Assembly (NCBI GenBank): GCA_037043235.1 | Contig: JAWRVZ010000030.1 | Coordinates: 2,621,501-2,685,500, forward strand | Length of the DNA stretch: 64,000 nucleotides | Source of the DNA: Rhodeus uyekii | Taxonomy: Eukaryota; Chordata; Actinopteri; Cypriniformes; Acheilognathidae | Direction: 5' to 3' | In this document: positions 55,366-64,000 of the stretch, one piece after another | How positions within the stretch are numbered: the stretch's first letter is position 1 | Layout: the number at the start of each line of letters is the position of its first letter | Translations under genes and position numbers: made by a program | Notes under the pieces: model-generated | Seen by the model: only the letters and a program-made list of their open reading frames with translations | Told to the model about the DNA's origin: nothing | Database searches by the model: none

Positions 55366-56000
55366 GTGTTACGCCGTTTCATGCATGTGGAGATCTTACA
55401 CCCATGTTTTTACAACGTCAGAAGGATGTATAGTTTTGCATTTTTATGTATTTTCTTTCAATTGTATTATAAAAAGGACTTTTGCACATTTTTATACTTT
55501 TATAAAAACACTTTTGGTAGCAGTTTGCTGAAAGCCTTTACATGTAATGCACCTTGTAACCACAGTTATAATAACTATTAAGTCATTGAACACACCTTTA
55601 GAGAGAGTATAATGCACTAAAACAAGGAATCTGTTAATATTATAATGCATTGTAACTCAATTATATATGAAAAGGTGTAATGTACACTATGAATACCTTT
55701 AAAGCCTTTATGCATTATAGTGTTGCCATACTTTCTGTATACTTGTCAAAGGCCGATCATTTGATGAATCAATTATGAATAAACTATATTAATAAGGGTT
55801 GTTATACATGTACTGCATATTCATCTGTTAATTGTCTACCTTTGATGCCAATGAGAGGAGCTCAAAGTTTGTAATTTAACGTGTTAACGTGAATGATTGT
55901 TTTTCTTCTCTTTACATGTGTATCCTCTATATGGACTGTATTGGATATTGAAGCATTTTGAGACAAATGTGCAAATAAAGAACTTCAAGATCAAAGACAC
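55366..56000 (+). other. marveld3: marveld3 3' UTR
   Basis: About 630 AT-rich bases from the TGA to a canonical poly(A) signal at 55,974-55,979. A frame of 71 codons starting right after the stop has no recognisable content. Confidence 0.65.
55974..55979 (+). terminator. marveld3: marveld3 poly(A) signal
   Basis: AATAAA in the context GCAAATAAAGAAC, followed by 'cacatgtttcac'. The best signal downstream of the marveld3 stop. Confidence 0.7.
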
Positions 56001-56019
56001 ATGTTTCACAGTAAAAATC

Positions 56020-56025
56020 TTTATT
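56020..56025 (-). terminator. phlpp2: Candidate distal poly(A) signal of phlpp2
   Basis: AATAAA on the minus strand, context GCAATAAAGAT. Use of this site would give phlpp2 a 3' UTR of about 6.1 kb ending almost exactly where marveld3 ends. Confidence 0.4.
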
Positions 56026-56485
56026 GCTACTTGGCTGAAAAGTTAATTAAAAATACAGCTTTCTGCTCAAAACTAAGCATAGCAGCATCTGAAATGAAAC
56101 GATGAGCCAGCACCCACTCAAAAAATCCCCAAAAGTACAGTCGTAGCTGACAGACAGCAGAAGTGCTCGCATTTAGTCCTTTTACTAAATCAGTAAAACG
56201 ACTCCTAAACTAAAAACAATCAAATAATTTAAAACAATGAAAATATTCAGCAGTGTACTGCATGCTAGAATAGAAACTTAAAAATATAATATACATTATG
56301 CCTCAGATATTAAAACAATTTCTTATAAACAAAAGTTTATATTTTATACAAATAATCACATGATATATTCTTTATATTATATATTTATATTCATTTATAT
56401 AGGGCATGCTTCTCACATTAAATACATGAATAATTAGTATCTTCAAAGATAGTACCTTGATGGGTGACAGGATACCGTAGAATCC

Positions 56486-56619
56486 TTAAAGGGATAGTTC
56501 ACCCAAAAATAAAAATTCTGTCATGAAATGAAGCTTTCAGTCTCTTTCCAGATCTTGAACGACATGAGGGCGAGTGATTAATGACAGAATTTTTATTTTT
56601 GGGTGAACTGTCCCTTTAA
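56486..56619. mobile_element. Short palindromic MITE flanked by TTAA
   Basis: Ends TTAAAGGGATAGTTCACCC and GGGTGAACTGTCCCTTTAA extend as near-perfect inverted repeats for about 38 bases. 134 bp in all. TTAA at both ends suggests piggyBac-type mobilisation. Larger or partial relatives occur at 9,930, 31,963, 33,577 and 57,431. Confidence 0.85.
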
Positions 56620-57430
56620 ATCCTAGATTCTGCACTGGAGGACCTATAAATTTGCATGAAACCATGAAGTACAAAAATAAACCTCCGCTTCTTGGCATTG
56701 AGAGGAAATATTAAAGCATCTCTTAAAAACAAAATGTACATAAAATATGACAAGATCAAGCTTTGGTCATGTCAAACAACAGGAACTTCATCTTAACCCT
56801 CATCCGTCCAGAACGAACCATGATTATGTGCAAAAATGTCAATGGATACCCTTGATAAAGACGAGTTGTTGCATTCAAAAGAAAATATTATCTCTCCGTC
56901 AGGGTAAAACCACAATCACGCGTCTCACGCAGCAACATTAACTCTTAACTTACAAACTGACTTTCTGAGGATGAAGCACGTTCCCCGAAGATCACACCAT
57001 TGGTTGAGACGGGTTTCCGCACACTGATAAAAATCCGGAATGTTTACAGTTTTTGTGGGAATCAACCTATAAACGGCTTGCTTATAATTGAGCTGGGATA
57101 GAAGGAAGCATCATAAACATCCAAAATTGCTTGTGTGATCACTTTTGCTGTAAAACGTTCCTTTTGTTCTGCATAAGTGCTCCCACAGGAGTTATAAAAT
57201 TAGAGCGAGTTAAAGAGAATTCAATAATGTGCTGAACCTGAAATAAAAAACTTCTCTAACTTTAATGTTACGTTTAAATATAAACAGGATGGACTAAAAC
57301 AGTGGCATAAAATCATCCCAATTGCGTAAATACTATGAAATAATATTAGAACTCCCAAATGTCTATAAAGTTAAAATATAATAAAAAAATCAAAATATTT
57401 AATGAGAGCAGGGATGTTCTGTGCTCTTCC
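56620..57430. other. Intergenic or phlpp2 3' UTR; nothing recognised
   Basis: Between the TTAA MITE and its longer relative. No exon, RNA gene or other repeat recognised. Confidence 0.45.
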
Positions 57431-57803
57431 TGTAAAGGAACGGTTCACCCTACAAATGGAAATTCTGCTGTAATTTACTCGCCTAATGTTCTTTCTTCTG
57501 CTGAACATTTACATTTATGCATTTGGCAGATGCTTTTACCCAAAGTGACTTACATTGGATTCAAGAAACACATTGAATCAGTTCTTGCTTTCCCTGGGAT
57601 CGAACCCATGACCTTGGTGTTGCAAACATCAATGCTCTACTGATTGAGCTACAGGAAAGATACATATAGAAAAAAAAGTGTTTGTTGTCCATACAAATGG
57701 AAAATTATTTGGTTACTGAAATTCCCCATAAATTTCTTATGAAGAAAGTGGGTGTAGAGTAAATGATCACAGAACTTTCATTTTTTGATGAACTTTCCCT
57801 TTA
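57431..57803. mobile_element. Longer 'ggttcaccc' repeat, split by a SINE
   Basis: Begins 'gtaaaggaacggttcaccct', continues 'ttctttcttctgctgaa', is interrupted by a SINE (57,505-57,659), resumes, and ends 'gatgaactttccctttaag', the inverted counterpart of the start. Confidence 0.65.
57505..57659 (-). repeat. tRNA-derived SINE nested in the 'ggttcaccc' repeat
   Basis: Minus-strand 'cctgtagctcaatcagtaga' A-box region, B-box 'catgggttcgatcccaggg' and the tail ending 'tctgccaaatgcataaatgt'. A near-complete copy. Confidence 0.88.
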
Positions 57804-57973
57804 AGAATCACCTCTGCCCTTCCATTTAATGGATGACCATAAACTCTATGGCTATTTGAATATAACGCATATTAAAGAAAACTGTATTTGGCTAACATTT
57901 TCAAAAAACATCTGCTCAGAGCTTGACCTCAGCATGTTTTAGCCAGCAGAACAGCACAAATGTTTAAGGGATC

Positions 57974-58383
57974 TAAGGGTACGTTTACACGACAACCATT
58001 TGCTAAAAATGGAAACGTTTGTCCTTTGCGTTTTTTCACGTACAGATGACAGCGTTGTCAAAACGTTCTTAATTCGTCTTCATTTTAACAAATTTGTGTT
58101 TTTTTTCTATTTACATTTCTGCATTTGGCAGATGCTTTTATCCAAAGCGACTTACAAACACATTGACATTCTAATCAGTTCTTGCTTTCCCTGGGAATCG
58201 AACCCATGACCTTGGTGTTGCAAGCGCCACGCTCTACAGTTTGAACTACAGGAAAGCCATGTATCGTTTTTTAAAAACTTTCACTTTGAAACCAGTTTTC
58301 AGGCCCCCAAAATGCCACTGTTGTGTAAATAAATGTCTAAAACGTATAAAAAAGTTGAAAACGGTGTTGTGTAAACGGCCCCT
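57974..58383. mobile_element. GTTTACAC-type inverted-repeat element, split by a SINE
   Basis: The left end 'taagggtacgtttacacgac' and right end 'ttgtgtaaacggccccta' are inverted copies. The interior has 'gacagcgttgtcaaaacgtt'. A SINE at 58,110-58,258 interrupts it. A related fragment lies near 6,505-6,600. Confidence 0.65.
58110..58258 (-). repeat. tRNA-derived SINE nested in the GTTTACAC-type element
   Basis: Minus strand: 'cctgtagttcaaactgtaga', B-box 'catgggttcgattcccaggg', tail 'aagtcgctttggataaaagc'. Compared with other copies it lacks about 15 bases in the tail. Confidence 0.85.
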
Positions 58384-58965
58384 AAAATACAACATTTGTC
58401 CATGTGGCAAAGCAACAAGATTAGTCGCCTCGACTGAAGAAACAATAGATACTATTACACTACTACACTTGACACCCACAGACTTGCACATATCTATGGA
58501 TTTTCTTAATAATGTCAGATCTAATTAGACTTTTACGACTGTTGCATATATCATTTTTAAGTATGATGCAGATATGCATCATGTTGTAGGGCTATAGAAG
58601 GTCGAAGGTGCTCTCAAAAGCAGCTGTATCCATATTTGTTATACGTCACGGATTAAATGACTCTCCATTTCTGTTTCCATCAAATGTTAAAGTACTGCAG
58701 GGGATGAAACGGTTCTATCGCTAATAACAGAGTTAGACAACATCTTGCTAACAAAGCAAGCCGTCAAATGCTTGAACTCTGCCTTTTAGCACAGTATGAA
58801 TCAGCATGTTGTGCCGCAATAACCACTTCTCTCCTCTCAACCAAACAGAAGAAATTACATATTTTACGTTAAAACAAAAAACAACAACAAAAATACTTTC
58901 TGAAAGAGGCCATAAATCATAGAAATACATGCATTTCAACAAAGTCAAAATGCAATTCTAATATA
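58384..58965. other. Downstream of phlpp2; nothing recognised
   Basis: Unassigned AT-rich DNA between two mobile elements. Confidence 0.4.
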
Positions 58966-59589
58966 CAGTAGTACCTCAAGATACGAAAGGCTCAACTTAC
59001 GAAAAATCCAAGTTACGAAAGCAAAGACGAAAACTGTTACTGCTCTACATACGAAAAGTTTTCAAGATACGAAAGGTTTCTGAAAGTCCGAGATTCGCCC
59101 CATAACAATTTTGAAACTCGCGCCGCACGCCGCCATCTTATAGTAGACTCGCCACCATCCTCCTGCTCTCCCATTGGTTCCTGATGCTAGCCAAGCCATG
59201 AGATCCTTCTCTCTAATTGGACAGCATCCCTCCCATCATGCATCTTCTATACGTACGTGCTGGCGTGCTTTAGCTCAGCCACTCCGCACCCCAAACTTTA
59301 CATTTTTTATGTGTTTTCGTAAAGTTAAGTGTACGTACGTTATCTGCCGTTTGTCCTCCTCTGCCGCCACTTTCGGAGATAGCCTCACTCGAAAGGTAAG
59401 CTTCGACGTTTTACGTTATTTCATTGTTTATAGGTCAATTTAGCTTTATTATGAAATTTAATGGGGTGTTTTTGGAGGGCTTGGAACAGATTAGCCATTT
59501 TACATGTAAAATGTGTTCCAAGATACGAAAAACTCATTATACGAAGGCCGCCTTGGAACGGATTAATTTCGTATCTCGAGGTACCACTG
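58966..59589. mobile_element. Tigger-type MITE, CAGTAGTACCTCAAGATACG family
   Basis: Ends CAGTAGTACCTCAAGATACG and GTATCTCGAGGTACCACTG, flanked by TA (58,964-58,965 and 59,590-59,591). 624 bp. The internal repeat 'tacgaaag' echoes the end sequence. No coding capacity. Confidence 0.85.
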
Positions 59590-59639
59590 TATGTCTCTTT
59601 CTGTATATATCTATCCATCTCTGTCTGTCCATCCATCCA

Positions 59640-59702
<63 letters not shown>
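59590..59702. repeat. ATCT/CATC and TA compound microsatellite
   Basis: 'ctatccatctctgtctgtcc' and 'atccatccatc' units followed by about 60 bases of TA. Confidence 0.93.
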
Positions 59703-59707
<5 letters not shown>

Positions 59708-60640
59708 AAGGTCTATATAGATAAATTCTCTGAGCTACGTGCAAAGTGCTTATACAGTGTAAAACCCTTTTACTTTATGATTGATAAAGCACGACTCTAA
59801 ATGATTTGGGAAGTTTAGGTATCAGTTTCCAGAAAAATATATTTCCCATTTTTGAGCTCAATGGGAATTGTAATAAAAATACTAAGAGAAAAACTGCTTT
59901 AAGACCATGACAGAAAAAAACAAAAAAACAAATCTGAGTCATGCAGGTCTGCTGCATCCGTGCCACTGGCTTCAAGCTCTCAGTAGCACCCGAGGGATGG
60001 ATGAAATACTCAAAATAACTTGCCTACCTTCAAAAACCACTACTACATCTTTTGGCACAAGAGTTACAGTTTTAGGCCTGTAGGCAATTATAATGAACAC
60101 CACAAACGCTTGCAGAAAAGTTAATGGCAGTGAAGGGTTGATTCAATGTCTTCCAGGATGTTAAATACCGGGATTCAGATTAGTTACATGATGGTCGGCA
60201 TATCGCAAACACAAGTTTGGCACAAAGAGCATTTACCAGTGAATGTGAAGAATAATAGGAAAAGAAAAACACTCATTGTTCACCGTAATGGATATAACTG
60301 ACAAGATGAATATTTGATAAAAAAAGATCATATCTGAGCATACAAATGTACTTTAGCTCATTTTGAAGGTGAATGTTTCACGGATGATCTACAAATTCAA
60401 ATACTGCATTATTTATATGCCAATGCTGACACGTTTTTATGAGATCCATTTCTACATTTGAAGAGTTGTTTCCCCTGCACATCTGTGTAAATACAGTTTC
60501 TTATGAATTATGAGAATGCACCTAATACATTATAAATAATTGAGTACGACTGATGGGCTTCAGATATCATCATTAAATTTAATACCTAACACTTAACAGT
60601 GGGGTTTGCACTTGATTTTCCCTACATTTTAATACACTAA
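59703..60640. other. Downstream of, or distal 3' UTR of, phlpp2; nothing recognised
   Basis: AT-rich, repeat-poor DNA. Would be transcribed only if the distal poly(A) signal of phlpp2 is used. Confidence 0.4.
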
Positions 60641-60643
60641 CTG

Positions 60644-60657
60644 TTTATTCATTTATT
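60644..60657 (-). terminator. phlpp2: Candidate proximal poly(A) signals of phlpp2
   Basis: Two AATAAA hexamers on the minus strand (60,644-60,649 and 60,652-60,657), about 1.5 kb past the stop codon. Confidence 0.4.
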
Positions 60658-62150
60658 ATTTAAAAAAAGTTCTAAATGTAATAATGATTTGCAAAAAAAA
60701 TCTATTAAAAATAACTATTAAATCTATTGTTGTTTCCCATAAACACCACTAGATGTCTCCTCAAACCATGGGCATAGTGTTTTAACTGTACAGAATTCCT
60801 CGATACTGTGATTGTGGCAATTACAGACTCAAAAAAAAACAATATGCAATAATACTTCTTTCTCTGGTCCCCTTAAAAAGATAAAACAAAACTCTACCCA
60901 ACATGTTTCCTTATACGTACCATGCACTGCCAACATAGAGCGCGCGCGCGCACACACACACACACACACAATACTTGATATCATACGCCCAGTACCTCTA
61001 AAAAAATAACAAAAAAAACTGTTCTCTTTTTTCCTTCATATTGAGATGAGAAAATATCCCACACTCATTCAGATCAACAGCAAAACCACACAACTACAAA
61101 GACCCAATGACATATTCATGACTCGAGGCTTTATAGTATGAGCTCTGTCGTGTAGTCATGGCACACTCGAAACTTCAAGTACTCTAAACAACCCGAGACT
61201 CCAAGTTAAGATTTCAGACAAGGTTGTGAGGTCTTTCTGCTTCCCAATTGACCTTAGCCATAAAGGTGTGACAATGCTTCCACTGAGTATTGGATGTACT
61301 AAGGAATAGCGGTTTTTGTCTCCATCTCGCTCTGGCCTCCATCGCTAGGCCGATTTCCCCTCCTGGTAGATCAGTCAGGGCTTCAATGTCACGTTGGGTT
61401 CTTCTATTGTGCAGAGTGTTCCCCCATGGCTTTGTCTGGGAGGTCCCGTATGCATACAAGTGAGGAGATCAAGGGAGGTGTCGAAAGCTCTGGTCTTTTT
61501 CAATAATACATCTTTTCACAACAACTCCTATGAAATGGAACAGATTGTTTCCAACAGGTGAGATGGGGAAGAGATCGTTTTGACCCTCGGAAATATTCCT
61601 TAAGGTCTTTAAAAGTGCAGATTACTGACTAGTTGCCACAATGGGAAGGTAGGAGAACAAAACTGCATGTACAGCAGAACAGTAAAGGCTCTCAGAACCT
61701 CAACCATCATCAAGAGGCACTTTTCTCATCTTTTGGTCTCAGTTTAGCTGATAGTATCCACCAGAAGGCAAATGTGATCATTGAAGCCTACTTAAGCCTG
61801 TGACCTTTGATATAAAGGGCGAATGTCGAAATGAACTCACGCATGGTGATGAATGAGGTACTCCAGCTCCATGCTGTGGTTTTTGGTCAGGAATAGCCCA
61901 TGTATTTCCTCAATCAAAGACCTCAATCTTCATGATTTCATCGGTCCTGACATTTGCACCCATTTCCACCCTTCCGGTCTACAACTCGGAGGTGGCTAGG
62001 CGACCACAGATCAGCCCAAGAATGCACATGCAGGGACCCACACGTGATGACGGTGCTAAATAAGAACTGGAATATCTCGAAGGCAGGAAGCCTCTTTGAT
62101 GTGGCACTACGATGAGGAGATGCTCCAATGGTGCGGTCTGCTTGTACCCA
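60658..62150 (-). other. phlpp2: Probable phlpp2 3' UTR
   Basis: Sequence directly downstream of the phlpp2 stop, with no recognised transposon from 60.66 to 62.15 kb, in contrast to the DNA further left. It contains an alternating purine-pyrimidine tract at 60,940-60,970. Confidence 0.55.
60940..60970. repeat. GC/CA alternating dinucleotide tract
   Basis: A (GC)n run followed directly by a (AC)n run, alternating purine and pyrimidine for over 30 bases, inside the probable phlpp2 3' UTR. Confidence 0.9.
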
Positions 62151-63416
62151 CTATAGAGCTGTGTCATAGACATCCTGTTGTAGGACTGTGGCAGGGTGGA
62201 GCCCGGGGACAGTGGGGTGAGGATGGTCCCAGTTGGGGTCTCTTGCTGAGGGCGGTGTTGACGGAGGCGGTGGGCCAGGAACCACAGGGCTCTGGCCTCT
62301 CAGCTGCTCGCGCACATCCTGCTCCAGACTGGGCGGTATAATTAACTGGTCTTCTGGATCTTGCTGGGCTGGTGCGGCAAAATATCCCGATTTCTTTTTG
62401 GGGGCCTCGAGTGCTACTTCAATGATATTGTGGCTGTCCTCCAGAGCCACTACCGAGCCGTTAGAGAGCTTCTTCCCAAAGAGGCTCGAGGTGGAAGGAG
62501 ACTTCTTCAGATCCGAGATCTCGCGCCCACATACAGCCAGGAGACAGCCGTTGGTGGCAGAAACCACAACACTGTTTTGCCGACGCATTTTGCTGTTGGA
62601 ATAGTCCGAGCCCCTCGAATCATGGCGGCCGTCCAGGTCCTTAGGACTTTCAGGTGGTCCAGAGCGTAGCTGAAAAGCACAGCAGTGGATGTCCACCTCC
62701 ACCTCTAGCTTACTCCCGTTTGAGATGACACCTTCTAAAGGAGCCTCATCGTCGCTGTCAAGCCCATTGTCTGACTGGTTGCTGGAGAATGTGGCACTTG
62801 AAGGTTGTCGCTGGAACAGAGCCGGGTGCGCCCCTGGGCCCAGGCTCACCAGCGGCCCTGTGTTACACAAGGTAGCAGCAGGATGCAAACTACAGCGGCG
62901 CTCCGGTCGAGCTGTTGGTCCCGAAGAAGGGTGTTCGTCCGAGGCCGTCGACCCAGCTTCGCTGCCCACTTCTGAGGCTGACATCTCGCTGTTGAACTCA
63001 GAGGCGATGCTAGATGATGGTGTGGCTGGGTCACCTGGGGAGACTGAGATCGGTAAAGGTGTCGGGGCAGGTGGTCCTCGGGCTTCTGTGGTCAGGAGAG
63101 GAGGCTCGCACGTACAGCTGTCTTCTCCGATATGCAAAGCCACCACTACTGCGCCAACATTATCCCGACACCCATAGCTCTGCGCTAGTGTGCAGAGCTT
63201 TTTGGCAGCGGCGCGGGGGTCTCTGACAGCAAGCACAGTGCTCACTGCCTCCTGGTAGGAAACCTTCTGGAAGAGTGCTTTGTTTCCTAGGATCAGGAAC
63301 TCATCCTGGGAACACAAAGGCTCTGTGTGCACCCAGGGTTTGGGAATCACCCAAGGAAACAGGTAGGAACAGCCAAGTAACCGTGAGCAGCATGTCACCC
63401 CACTCACCTTGTTGTC
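62151..63416 (-). CDS. phlpp2: phlpp2 last coding exon
   Basis: 1,266 bases, 421 residues plus stop, acceptor TGCTGTAG. The end of the PP2C-like domain is followed by a probably disordered Ser/Pro-rich tail with acidic and basic patches; ends YDTAL. Several antisense frames over it are shadows. Confidence 0.93.
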   Translation of the reverse strand, partial: DNKVSGVTCCSRLLGCSYLFPWVIPKPWVHTEPLCSQDEFLILGNKALFQKVSYQEAVSTVLAVRDPRAAAKKLCTLAQSYGCRDNVGAVVVALHIGEDSCTCEPPLLTTEARGPPAPTPLPISVSPGDPATPSSSIASEFNSEMSASEVGSEAGSTASDEHPSSGPTARPERRCSLHPAATLCNTGPLVSLGPGAHPALFQRQPSSATFSSNQSDNGLDSDDEAPLEGVISNGSKLEVEVDIHCCAFQLRSGPPESPKDLDGRHDSRGSDYSNSKMRRQNSVVVSATNGCLLAVCGREISDLKKSPSTSSLFGKKLSNGSVVALEDSHNIIEVALEAPKKKSGYFAAPAQQDPEDQLIIPPSLEQDVREQLRGQSPVVPGPPPPSTPPSARDPNWDHPHPTVPGLHPATVLQQDVYDTAL

Positions 63417-63766
63417 CTACAGCACAAAAGAGCCAAATGATTAGAGACACAAATAAGCTTTTACTCACGTCATGGACATATTGACCACATGAAGCATCAG
63501 CCAGTTAACTTGTGGAAATGAACCGAGAAAGTACCTCAGTGATAATAGCTTTAGCCAGTTTGACACGCTCCATCTCCTCAGCGCTCTGCTCTAGGCTGAA
63601 AACCTTGGAGAGGGCAAGAGGTTGCCTATCACGACACAGTACAGCCTGGCAGGTGCCTACGTTGGCCACGGTGAGGCTAAAGTAGCTGCCAGGCTCGGAG
63701 GACTCATGATGGATGTAACAGAGCAGAGCAGAGGCACCAAGCTTCTGTCCTGCCATGCCAAGTTTC
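62151..63766 (-). CDS. phlpp2: PH domain and leucine-rich repeat protein phosphatase (PHLPP2), last two coding exons, partial
   Basis: PP2C-family Ser/Thr phosphatase that dephosphorylates the hydrophobic motifs of Akt and PKC. Two exons are visible, 63535-63766 and 62151-63416, joined in phase 0 (..KAIITE|DNKVSGV..), about 498 residues up to TAG. The first has the PP2C pieces RKLGMAGQKLGASALLCYI and SLTVANVGTCQAVLCRD. The second continues with DEFLILGNKALF, AAKKLCTLAQSYGCRDNVGA and VVVALHIGED, then about 300 Ser/Pro-rich residues and the C-terminal PDZ ligand DTAL. DTAL and the tail-to-tail position next to marveld3 favour PHLPP2 over PHLPP1 (DTPL), although parts of the phosphatase stretch look PHLPP1-like to me. 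The PH domain, leucine-rich repeats and the rest of the phosphatase lie off the right edge. Confidence 0.9.
63535..63766 (-). CDS. phlpp2: phlpp2 penultimate coding exon
   Basis: 232 bases, acceptor TTTGCAG, donor GAG|GTACTT. Encodes a central PP2C segment ending LAKAIITE. Separated from the last exon by a 118-base intron. Confidence 0.93.
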
Positions 63767-64000
63767 CTGCAAAGATGCACAACAGCAACAAGAGAAATAC
63801 ATTTATTATTCACATAGCCAAACATCCAAGGCTCTTTGTGAATTATGGTGCGCTCAAGTCCTATTTACAAGTTCAACACACATGAATAACAAGTTATAAT
63901 TAGAAGTGGGAAACCTTCATGGGATTTTCATTTCTTAAGTTGTGTGACAAAGTATGGCAGATGCAATGGCATCTGTTGACAGCTCGTTTTATGTTAAATT
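63767..64000. other. phlpp2: phlpp2 intron at the right edge
   Basis: Intronic sequence upstream of the penultimate exon; the next exon is outside the window. Confidence 0.7.

Noticed and set aside
59591..59700. Tandem repeats as a CRISPR-like or satellite array
   Set aside because: Simple ATCC/TA microsatellite without spacers in a vertebrate genome.
62233..63177. Antisense frames of 102-162 codons over the phlpp2 last exon
   Set aside because: Opposite-strand shadows of a conserved GC-rich coding exon.

Overview
This is a vertebrate nuclear window. Split genes with GT-AG introns, an AT-rich background, long introns packed with DNA transposons, MITEs and tRNA-derived SINEs, and fish-like versions of conserved proteins together point to a teleost, most likely a cyprinid (zebrafish/carp relatives). 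No prokaryotic operon, CRISPR array, phage or integrated virus was seen.

Layout. (1) About 750-912: a TATA box and a non-coding first exon of a minus-strand gene that continues off the left edge; human gene order suggests crispld2, unproven. (2) About 0.9-14.2 kb: intergenic DNA dominated by Tigger/pogo-type, Tc1-type and other repeats. (3) 15,840-48,935, minus strand: the complete usp10 gene (ubiquitin-specific protease 10), 14 coding exons, 841 residues by my splicing, all intron phases compatible; its 3' UTR runs towards about 14.6 or 14.2 kb. Introns 1, 4, 8, 10 and 13 hold many transposons, several with target-site duplications. (4) About 48.4-51.5 kb: CpG-rich divergent promoter region with cAMP-response-type palindromes on both sides, separated by transposon debris and LINE remnants. 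(5) 52,153-55,365, plus strand: marveld3 (tight-junction MARVEL protein), three coding exons, 305 residues. (6) 62,151-63,766, minus strand: the last two coding exons of a PHLPP phosphatase, most likely phlpp2, continuing off the right edge. marveld3 and phlpp2 are tail-to-tail, as in human, and candidate poly(A) signals of the two genes lie about 40 bp apart.

The genes do not form one pathway: USP10 is a cytosolic deubiquitinase, MARVELD3 a junctional membrane protein, PHLPP2 an Akt/PKC phosphatase. No new biological system is evident. The most unusual items are a conservative change in the G3BP-binding motif of USP10 (FGEF rather than FGDF), near-abutting convergent 3' ends of marveld3 and phlpp2, a hybrid of hAT and Tigger debris with paired palindromes just upstream of usp10, two strong intronic hairpins, and a well-preserved stratigraphy of nested transposons.
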